A stretch of 64,000 bases of DNA. It comes from Treponema bryantii NK4A124 (GTDB lineage: Bacteria; Spirochaetota; Spirochaetia; Treponematales; Treponemataceae). Shown here one piece after another: positions 19,959 to 31,900 of this stretch; positions within the stretch are counted from its first letter, which is position 1, and every line of letters begins with the position of its first letter. The DNA is taken from the NCBI RefSeq assembly GCF_000421345.1, contig NZ_ATWV01000007.1:62001-126000 (forward strand). The letters are read 5' to 3'. A model generated the notes under the pieces. It saw only the letters and a program-made list of their open reading frames with translations, did not search any database and had not been told where the DNA came from. A program made the position numbers and the translations under genes.

Positions 19959-22900
19959 CTACTTTTTCTGAGCCGTCTCTATAGTATCGTCAGTTATTAC
20001 ATAACCCAATACAGGATTTGATGTACCGTTACCATAGATTTTTCCGCTCATGTCAGATGCTCCAGATCCTGTTAATGTTGATGTGGCAAAAGTAGAATTC
20101 TTTAATACACCTGCCCCTGTTTTCCATACACCAATGTTAATAGGATTATGCTGGTTACTCTGGGTTTCTACCTGTTTTGGAGTAGGTACTACTGTAATTT
20201 CCCAGTCTCCAGTCATATAACCATTTGCATCTGTTCCCGCATTTGTAGAAGCAGTTACCGCATAAGCCATCTTAGGACGAACACATCCCTGAGAGTAATA
20301 GCCAATATAAGGAACAGCATTTCCAGAAGTATCAAGGGCAACATCCAGTGTAAGGTACTCGCCAGAAGGAATGTTTCCATCTACAAGACAGGTAGTGAAG
20401 CTTGAATTATAAGAAGTTGCGTATGCATAAACAACATTGTTATTGGCCATATCAAAGGCCGCAATATGAACTCCACCACTTGCATCTACTGCAACTTTAC
20501 AGTAACTGCCGGCCTTTTCCATATCTCCAGTAAATACTTCTTCCGGAGTTGACCAGCCATCATCTGTATTACTATCATTTCGCTTACCATTTGCCCTATC
20601 TGTTGTTGGACTTGTATTATAGGCATACCACATTTTGTAGTTTACTTCGTCATACCAGACTGCTACTACAACATCGTTCCCATTGTTGTCTTCTGTAACA
20701 CCAATAGAAACCGATGATCCAGCCTTTGCGCCAGGGATATCATCTACACCAGTTGCTACAGGCGTTTCTCCTGATGCAAGAACCTGTGCATACTTACGGG
20801 CATCAGCATAAGATCCCCAACCATCTCTGGCAGTACAAGCATCTACAAAATTTCCAAAGTTTGATTTTGATTCTGCATTAAACTTTATATATAGCCTTTG
20901 CGTTGGGATACGAGTTCCATTGTTGTTATTTCTAAGTGTATACTCCCCATTCCAGAATTGCTTTCTGTCATTGTTTTTTCTATCTTCAAGATTCTGTCCA
21001 TTCTCTTCTTTTGCAAGAGTAAACCACCAGTCTGTTGAATTATTATTATGACTTGCTTTTGAAACGAAATATTTTGCCCTATCACCCCAGCCAATATTTG
21101 CATATTCTTCTGCAGTTAATTCTTTGCCTGTTTCATCGCAGAAGGTAATTTGTATGTTGTTAGTAAATGCTGTCTGATTTGCTGGAAGAGTCACATGTCC
21201 ATAAGTGTAGCCATTACCACCATTATCATAATAATCAATAGGGCAAACGTACATTGTTCCCGCTCTGAATCTTATCTGGTTATAAAGAGAATCAAAATAT
21301 GCAAGATAAACATTTGTATTTTCATCATGTGTACTTACAGCTAAGGATGAGGATACAAATCTTTGCTTAGCGAATGCAGCATCAGAGTATTTGTTATCAC
21401 ATAATTCTTCTATACGTAGCGCATTGGAACCATCTCTTGAGGCAAGACCATCATCCCTTGGGGTATTACCAGCATTACTTACTCCCCAACGACTTGTAAT
21501 AAAGTTATACTTATCTGCCATTTGTCCAGAATCGCCGCCTGCCATTACACCATAAGTATTACCATTCTTGTCATATATAAAACTGGTAGAAGTACAGAAG
21601 TCTTTAGATGTCATCCAGGTTCTGTATGAATTGCTGGCATCTGCCATACTAGTCCAGAATGAACCATTTACAAAAGCAAAGCCAATCTGGTCATTTACAG
21701 GGTTAATCTTCATTACTGCCTGTTCAATCTTTCCTTCAATTGGCACTGCAGCCTTAGAATTAAACTGCCATACATCAAGGAACACATTGTCTGTAAGCTT
21801 GTCGTTATTCTCCTTGTTAGGGCACTTATTATAATCCTTAGTATCGTCATTCTTGTTGTTTATTGATTTTATTTCATTGACTGTTACATCATATTCACCA
21901 GATACAGAGTCAGTCGTTACAGGGTATGTTGGATTTGCACCAAGATTAAAGCCCTTGTAAGTTATTGTCTCACCTTCTACCTTGTAAGTTATTTTCTCAT
22001 CTTTTACATCTGGAATTATCACAATGTAAACCGGATAATGTCCAAGCGCAGTTCTACTATATACAGAAGGGTTTGTAGACTGTATTGAGCTGAGGCTTGT
22101 TTCTACATCTGTAATATATGGAACAACGTCTACTGTATAAGTAGTTGGAGTAACAGCATTTCCATCAGCATCTTTTGTTGAATCATTCTGTTTTCCACCA
22201 CGCTCTTCATCTTTTGCATAGATTTCAAATACTACACCAGCCTTTGCTGTACCAGTAATCTTCGAAGTATCCCAACTGAAAGTCCAGTTAACTATATGTC
22301 CATTTACATCATCTTGTTCGTTTTTAACTGTACAAGTCCAGTTATTTGCTGCCATATCTGTAGATACAGGATTCCAGTTTGTTCCATCATAAGTTGCAAT
22401 CTTTTTATCTGAAGTAAACAAACCTGCAATTGGTTTTACCCAAAGTTCTTTTACACGAATATTATCCGAAGCAGAACCACGCATTGTGATTTTACCAGAA
22501 ACCTTATCGTGTTCTCCTCCATAAGCAGAAGTTTTCAATGCAGGTGTCAAATATTTCTTAAGTTCTATATGACCATTTTCTCGTGAATTCTGGTAAAGGC
22601 TGTTATCTTTTTCTGAATTCCAGTACAAAGGTGTAACAGAAATTGTTGGAGGCACATCATCAAAATACTTAATGTTCAAAGCACACTGGAATTCTACATT
22701 AAGGCTTCCACCTGCAGTGCTGTCGCTCAATGTATAATTAAACCAGGTTGGGCTTCCTTCCTTACTATTCTTTCCAAGAGAAGTCATCTCAGCTGTACCG
22801 AACAAAATTGGTTCTATAGGATGAGCTTCGTAATATGTTTCTTTTCCAGAAATCTTATAGTAACCATCCGAATCAGCTTCTTCATCAATTCCATCATCAA

Positions 22901-25900
22901 AACCTGCGGCACTCCATGTATCTGGTGATGAACCGGTTAATGTTTTTATAGTATTATCACTCTGAGTATGACTTACAGTGTAAGTATAAGATAATGCCCC
23001 GTTTCCACCTACAATTTCCGGTATAAATTCTATCTGGTCCTTTGCAGTCATAAAGGCGGTTCCGCCATTCTCTGCATCTTTTTTATTTCCAGAAACAATC
23101 AATTTAGTTGTAAGGTCTGTTGCACGAGGTTCGTATACACCGTTAATTTTGCGTGAGTGCTGTTCATAATAGAAGGTTTCGCTTATTGCACCTGATGTTA
23201 CTTTAAGACCAGCAAGACGAGGTGCATTATTACCAACTACAACCTTTGTTTCTCCTTCTGATTTTACAACTCCATGAGCATAGTTTCCTGCCGCATCAAA
23301 TACTACATAGTGAATCTCAATTTCACCATCTGGAATGTTATTACTGTTAATGCTTGCAGACCATATAGTCTCCGTACCTGGAGAAACACTTTCTATCATA
23401 CGGTCACCATCATCATCTGTAAGAGTTTTGTAATAACCGTAATAAGCCTCAGCAGACTTTTCTATATCAGCCGAAGTTGACGGTGTTTCACTTCCTTCAT
23501 GATCTACTACATGTCCAATTGCAACATAGAGTTTATCGCTTGAAGCAATAGAAAGCTCATCCAATGATTCATCAAGAGTTACTTCTGTACCAGAAACGTT
23601 ATCAATTCTATAGTATGCACCTTTAAGTTTTGCAAGACCGCCTTTGTGAATGTTTGCAGATTCTGTAGAAATATTTACAGTAGAACCTGATACACTTGAA
23701 ATATCAATTTCTTTCCAGTAAAGACCTTCATCACCATACATTAAACCTGCATATGCTAATTGATTTTCGACATGACTCTTTTTGAGATATGAGTCATATA
23801 CGTATTCAAGACCAGTAAGATCACGCTTAAAGTAGAATACAGCCCTGAGGAATCCACTTTCATTGCTGTTTTCTTTTGCAGATGCCTGCAGAGAATAGAA
23901 TCCATAACTATTCTTTACGTTTACTGGTATATTATAATTGCTTCCTTCCGTAACGAGAGTTGGAGGTTTATTATCGTATTTTATTACAATGGTTTCTGTT
24001 GCATACGTTGGATTAGAGTCTGTATCCAATACTGTAACTACATAACTCAATGAAGAAGAATTTTTATCTTTACTTCCTACTTTATATTTAAATGTGAAAC
24101 CACTTGTATTAGTTGCAGACCATGTTTTTGACTCTGCGGAACCGTTGTCATTAGCAACAGTTTCTATTTCATTCGTTGTACTATTTCTTTGTACCAGCGT
24201 ATTACCATCTATGATAAGTGAAGAAATACCATTCGCATCTTCTACGCTACCGTAAATCCACCATATACCTTTTACCCACATATTCTTTTCATATCTGATT
24301 TCTTTTGTAACGGTACCAGTACCATTATCATTATCAGAATACTGACGGAGAACAAGAGGGATACTTGAACCAATCTTTGGCGCTCCAGAATCCAGACGAA
24401 TAACAAACAGGTCATCGTCATCTGTAAGGCTTATATTGTTATTTTTATCTACAACATAAAGTCTGATTGCAATTATATTCTTTTCATTGCCTGTATTTTC
24501 GAACTCTGACTGCTTATTGAATGCAAAACTCCAGGTCTGGCCACTTGCTATTCTTATACCATACAAGTTGCTATTACCCATTCTTTCATAATCCAACTTG
24601 AGATCTGAATAATTATCCTTAATCGTTACAGATGTAGGTGTATTATTGATTTTTATTGTATTTGGAAGAGTTTCTTCTGCCCAATTATCATTGAAACTAA
24701 TTCCATTAAAGCTTGGGTCTACCTGCATGTAAATTGCTTTAATACCATTCTGTGCATTTGCAGTTCCACTTATGCGGGCTACACCACTCATAAGGGCAGC
24801 AGGATAAGATTTATCATAACCTGCTGGAGCAGGAGCATCTTTTGAAAGTCCCCAGTTATTGTCATTTGAGACATACCATGTTCCTGTTGATGTAACCCAG
24901 CCGTTTACTTCATCATCAGTTTCTGTACGTCTAACAACAGGAATATCACCAGTTGGATCTATTCTACACTGATAATATGAACTGTTTTCATTTCCATATT
25001 TATCTTTTACAAGGAAGTGGAAATAGTAATTTTCTGTAGTTCTGTAAACCGTTCCCGCATTTGCACCTTCGCTAGCCGCATAAACTATTGCTCCACCAGC
25101 ATTTTTTTCAAGTGCAGGAGAAGTGGTTAATGCAAGTATAAGTTCTTTAGGACTTAGTGAGTGTGTTGAAGTTTCATCTGTTGTTCCGTCATCAAATGAA
25201 ACAGACCATTTTCCAGTACCAATACCTACAACCTCGCCTGCTGTATTATCGGCTTTTGTCCATACAGTTGGTTCTGTATCAGATTTTGTTACAGCGTACC
25301 AGAGCTGGGTTCCGTCATCACTACCGCGGATATCACCCTTAAGATTAAAGGCAGAACTTATGAGTTCATCAGCTTCATGGTTATTTACCTGAACAAGAGG
25401 AGCATCGTTATCTACCTTAATTGTATATTTCATTTCAGTTGGTTTAGTACCATCATCAACCTTAATCGAAAGATTATAAGTACCGCTCTCATAACCACTT
25501 ACATCAAAAGGGGATGCCATTGTGTAAGGTATATAGCCATCTTCTTCTGATTGTGTTCCTGCATTAAAGTTTTTCGTAACAGGAGTAAAGCCTTCTCCAC
25601 CAGTTAATTTTGCGGTTACAGATACTATTCCGTTTATATCATAAGCCTCCAGCTGGAGCCAGAATTTATTATGGTCGCTGTCGCCACCAACTGTGGTTCC
25701 TGTAATATCTCCGCTGTATTCTGTAGCCGTTGCAGAAGTTTTAATTCCAATATTACGTACAGAAGGAGCTGTTCGGTCTATTATGAGGTAAAGACCTTCT
25801 GTGCTTAAATCTGCGGCACCGCTTCCTGTTGGACCTTTTGCAAATTTTGGAGTACCTGTAATAGCTGATGTATCAGACTGAGTTATAAATGTGCCGCCTT

Positions 25901-28900
25901 CTGTATCTACAACCTTAAACTTAATAGTTGGTTTTTCATCTTCGCCACTGTAAGTACCTTCTGCAGGTTCAGTCCAGGTAAAGGTTGTGTTAGTTGAAGC
26001 AGCCTGTGCAAGTGTTATAGGAAGCCAGTTTGTACCATCGTCTACACTGTAGTAAAGTTCGGTAACTCCATCGTCATCTGTAATGCGGCCAGAAACTGAG
26101 CTTTCAGAAAGCTTTACCAGATTGTTTGCAGACATGCTTCTTATATCAAGTCCATTCAAGGTAATCTCAGGACGGTCACCATCCTGATTAAGAGTAATTT
26201 CTTCTATTGAAGTTGGTGATGCGCTGGTAATTTCTGTTGGTGTTTGAGCAGGCTTTCCATCACTACCCAACGCAATATTACATTTTCCAGCCTCATCGTA
26301 AACTACTGTGAGAATATAAATCTTTGTATTGTCTGTAACTCCAGCACTTGTAAAGGCTGCAGTGTCGAGACGAGTATCTGTTACAGTTCCATCTTCTGCT
26401 ACTGTTTTCTCAAGTTTCCAGTTTGCAGAAGGCTTGTGTTCGTCTGTTGTATCTGTAGCAGCTGTGTATACATCGTGATAGCAGCTAACCCACTTTTTGT
26501 AGCCAGTTACATTTGAATCAACATAATAGAATACATCTACAGACTTAAATGCCGAACGGTTGTCGTAAACTGTACCGCTAAGGGCAAGTTTTCCATTTAC
26601 TGCAGAAGGAACATTTGTTTTCTTTACTTCAGGTGGTGTGTTATCAAGCGTAATCTTTAAGCCTGTATTTAATGTTTTTACTTTTCCTACTTTGTCAGTT
26701 GCTGTAAGAACAATTGGTCCAGACTTAAATTTTGCCGTTGGAATAGTAATCAGGTATACTCCAGGGGCATTTGTAGAATCTTCTTCTGTGGTTACTTCAA
26801 TTGCAGTATCTACAGGTTTTGTAAGTGTTACTTTTGCAATACCACTTGCCTTGTCTGTAGCTGAAGCATTTGCATCTACTGCTCTTGCTCTGATTGTAAT
26901 ACCACTTGTTTCACTTCCATTTACAAGAATATCTGTAAGTCCTGTAACTGTTCTTTCTTGTCCGTCAACTTCTATCTTTGTAATTTCCAAAGTATCTGGT
27001 TCTTCTGTATCAATATAAACAAGTCGGGAATTAGAATTATCTACATTACCGGCATTATCGGTAACTTTCAGGCTTATAGTATTTTCACCCTGGGCAGAAC
27101 AGTATGCACTGCCGGTATAGGTTCCTGCCACAGACGAAGAAAGTTCTGTCCAACTGCTTCCGTTAGAAGAAACTTCTACTTTCTTTATACCTGTTCCGGT
27201 TCCATCTGAAACACCTGTTACAGTTACTCCTACATATTCAGACTTGTACCATTTCTGGGCCGGACTTGATCCAATTTCTGCATCAGCAGTTGCAATTTCC
27301 ATTGATGTAATTGTTGGCTTTGTTGTGTCTACTGTAACAGAAAGCTTTTCTTCTGTTGTTTTTCCTGCACTATCTTCTGCAATAATCGTTAATTCATGGG
27401 CTCCATCTGTAAGTTTATATTTTCCTGTCTGAGCTGCAGTATCGCCTGTAATAAAATCTATAGTAAATGTTTTTTCACCATTTTCAGTTGATGTAATTGT
27501 AACCGCTGCAGCTGGAATAGTATCTGTATTATCTTTTACGGTTATAGAAGCAATACCATTAGCATCTCTTGCTTTTCCACTGAGAGTGAAGCCTTCATTA
27601 TATATTTCGTTAAGACTTGTAAGATCTGAAATAACAGGAACTGCCTGATCTATCCAGAATAAGCGGCCTGCTGTTTCGCCATTTCCTTCTGCATCCTCAG
27701 CATAGATATAAAGATTCCATTCTCCTTCGTAAAGTTTACTTGTGTCTGTGCCGCTTGTTCCATTTCCCAGCTGTTTTGTAATTGTCCAGTTACCAGTTGA
27801 ACCTGGAGTTGCTGCTGTACCATTACTACCTGTAGCTGCAGCCTTAATTTCAGCTTCATTTGTAAGTTCATCTTTTGTAAAGATATAATTAAACTTACCT
27901 TCTTTTAAGCCACTTCCGCTTGTACCACTTTCATTTGCCTTATCTTTTACCGTAGCACTAAAGATGAATGATGCACCCGCAATAGAGCTTGTACCGCTTA
28001 CATTAGTAGCCGGGTTATCAATTGAAATTTCAGGTTTTTCTGTATCATTATAAATCTTGTAAGTTACAGAGTTTTCGCGACCAGCGATATCCTTTAAGTC
28101 AAGTTTAATATCAATTGCTTTATTTGCATTTGTACCAGTGTAGCTTGCAGCAGGTATTGTATATTCAAAAATATAATTTCCGTCTGCATCTGGGGCTGTA
28201 ATTGTCTGAGTGTCATTATTGATTTTTACTTCATCAAGACCATTTGTTTCTTTAACAATAAAACTAACTTTTACAAGTGAACTTGATTCTGCCTTAAAGT
28301 AGTTAAGGCCACTGCCTGTTATAGCAGCTTCATCACTTCCAACTATAAGCTTTGCAGACGCAACCTCTGGCTTTGCATAATCAACAATAAATGAAGAAAC
28401 TGGTGTTGAAGCATAACCTATAGAATGCGTATTGTCAGAAACATTATCTGCCTTATCTTTTGCACGGGCATAAAGCTTATATTTACCCTCGTAAAGAGTA
28501 TACTTTCCTGCAGCAGCATCCCAGGTTATTGCATTTGTACCGGTTTCAGGTTTACCTGCAAGAGTTTCTACAGAAAGGCGCCAGCTTGTGCTTAAAGTAG
28601 GAGACAGTTCACTTGCATTCAATGAAGAATCTGCAGGGTCTTCACTTCCATCTGCCACAATCTTATGAAGCAGAGACTTTAATCCAAGACCTTCATCGCT
28701 TGCTCTTCCGCTAAAGGCAACAAGACCATTAAGTGGAGCTGATGAAATGTCATTAAGAGTAAGCGCAGGTGCTGTCTGATCTATCTGAACAAAGACTTCT
28801 GAGCTTGCTGTTGTTTTTTCTGCCTTATCTGTAGCTTTAAGTGTATATTTATATTCTGCTGTGTCTAAACCTGTGCTTGGAAGATTTAATGTAGTATCAT

Positions 28901-31900
28901 CAGCCTTCTTTAAAACTCCGCTATCAAGCTTTACTGCTATTGGAGAACCTGTGGTTGCTATACCATCCTTTGTTTTTGTTTCGATTAATTCAAGACTATC
29001 AATTGCCCAGTCATCTTCTGCACTTGCAGAAAGAGTAAAGAGACCTTTTGCAAAGAATTTATTTTCTGTAATAGTAGTTACTTCACTTCCAATTGTATAA
29101 CCTGTAATTGCAGCAGAAGGGTCGCCTTTATCGTAATTAAATTCTGTTGAGAATTCGTTGCTTATGTTTCCAACAGAATCCTGTACCTTTACATAAACAA
29201 CTTTCTTTCCACTATTTGGAGCATCTGCTGTTCCAAAGACTGCAGGAAGATTTGTATAAGTAAGTGGATATGACTTTAATGAAGTTGCATCAAGCCAGCC
29301 TGTGCGATTAGAAATTGTACCGCTAACATCATCTGCTTTGTTTGCAAAGGCAATAAAGTATTTTGCCGGATAAGCAGAATCACCATCTGTATCACTTGCA
29401 CTTATATCAAAATCCCATGAGTTACCTTCTGTTTCAGCAGCAGTAGGTGTAGCAACACCAGTATTTGCTGTAACAACAGGCTGTGAATTATCTATGTAGA
29501 AATCAAGTGGTGTATTCTGAAGTCCTTCGTTATGGTTCTTATCAAAAACCTTAAGCTGGAGCTTAAAGGCCTTTTTGTTACCTGCTGTCCAGCTAGTCTC
29601 TGGTGTAATTTCATATGACCAGAGCTGAGTTGAACTGTCATAATTTGCTGCAGTTAATTCAGTTGCAGAGTTTTCGGCATCAAAATCTTTAATCAAAGTT
29701 CCATCAGCTGCAGTAATTTTGTATGTCAGTTTAAATGGTGCCGATGTTGAATTAATTTTAAAGCTTGCCTTTATCTTCTTTTTTGCATTTGAAAATGGTT
29801 CTGTTGCTGTTGCTGGAGCAATTGAATCTCCATTTGTAGTAACATATTTATTGTCAATTGAAATATTGCTGAGTCTTGGAGCTGCCGCTGTAATATTAAT
29901 CCAGGTTTCCTTAGATGCATCTGCACCGGCTCCATTCTTATCAAGAGCAGTTACTACTACCCTGTATTTTCCTTCATCCAGATTTTTAGTTTCAAAATAA
30001 CAGGTACACTCTTTTTTACCTGCAGAAAAATCTTTTACACTTGTTACTGCAGTATCAGTAATTTCACTTCCATCTGCCTTATAAACTTTTACTGATACAG
30101 ACTGTAATCCATTGTCATCATCATCAACAAGCTTAAAATAGACCTTCTTTACCTGAAGAAGATTTCTTGTAAAATCTTCATCAAAGTTTGCATTGTCTGT
30201 GTTATAGAAAGCCATCCAGTCTTTACCTGGCAGAATAACAGGCTTATCTGTGTCCTGGTCTACTATGTATGGACCAATTACAGATGAATTAGCTTCGTTT
30301 CCAGAATTATCTTTTACATTAACTCTGAAATATACATTACCATTTGTAAGTCCTGTAAGATTTTCTGTATCTACTGAATATGTATTTGTTCCCTTAAGAA
30401 TTTCTGCAGCTGTATAATCTCTCCAGCCGGAAGTTCCGTTTGTACTGTTGTACTGCAAATGAGTATTTTCCAAGTCAACATCACTGCCGCCTGTATCTTT
30501 TACATTTGCCTTAATTTTGATTGTCTTGTTTAAATAATCGCCAGTCTGCTGCTCTCCTGCGTACGAATATTTATGTGCTATAGGCTCTGGTGCAAATATA
30601 GATGCTTCCGGATTCTCAACATCATAAACAACGCTGCGAGATTTTGAGACAGTAATGCTGTCTCCACTTGCCTGTACTTCAATTTTGTATTTGTCTGATG
30701 AAGTCTGATTAAAACTGGTTGCAGGAATTGTGTAAGTATAATAATACTTTGTAGTAATATCATTATCCTGAGTTATACCTGTAGCTGAACCCGAGGTTGT
30801 ATCATAAGAGAATATGGTTACAGGAGTTTCTCCCATTCTATTCAATAAAATCTCAAGAAGTCCGTTTTCTGTAAATTCGACATTTCCAGAAATTGTTACT
30901 GTATCCCCGGCTTTTTTATCAACGTTTACTTCTTCTGGGAGAGTAATTTCAAGCTTTGGACCATCGCCAACTTTTCGGCAGTAGAAACCATATCCGTTTC
31001 CTTCTGGTTCTACGCCAATATTCTCTTTATCTTTACCTTCGAGAACTATACGGTAGCATTTATTCGTTTCAAAACCATTGCTTTCGCTGATGAGACCTTC
31101 AATTTTATAAACTGTAGTACCATCACTTGTTGAGCTCTGCTTACGGCTTAAAACTTCAATCTCAAGCTTGTTTTCTCCACCTGCCGGCTCCGGATACTCA
31201 ATAGCATAAGGAATAAGGGTATTCTCAAGCAGCGAAACCCCATCAAGTCCAGGTATAACATTAAACTGAATTGAAGAGCCTAAAGAAAGTACAATATTAT
31301 CATGATTCCCTGTAGCAAAAAACTCACCACACTCCGAAATATTTGGACTAGGTAGTTCAAGTCTGTCGCCACCAGAAAGTGTATAAGTTGGAGTATTTGC
31401 AGGATTTAATGAAAACTTACCTGCAGAAACCTGTTTCTGTTGTAATTGATTTAAAACAGTTGAAGATTGACCTGCAGAACGGCCTGCCTCACTTGTATCA
31501 TATGTTCCGGCAAGAATTTTATAAAGACCTGTTACTTTGTAAGAAGTAATTAATTCTGAGATATCATCATAAAGATAATAAACAGTAGCAGGATTACCAA
31601 ATGTATCTTCTGCAGTCTGTGTTCCATTTGGTTCATATTTCTGAGCCCCATCATAGGCTGTAAGGTTAAAATAAGCTTCCTTAGTGCCGTTAAGAGTTGT
31701 TGACTCATAAATATTTGAATATGCATTCTGTTTATTTAATTCAAAACGTGCAATATCAAAGTTAATTGTATCTGGAACTTTTGAAAGTTCAATTTCTGTT
31801 GGTGTATCTGACAAATCACTGTTATGGTAGAAATTCAACTTCATTAAGGTTACACCGTTTTCATCTGTAGACTGTCCAATCAAAGAAAACGTTTTACCGT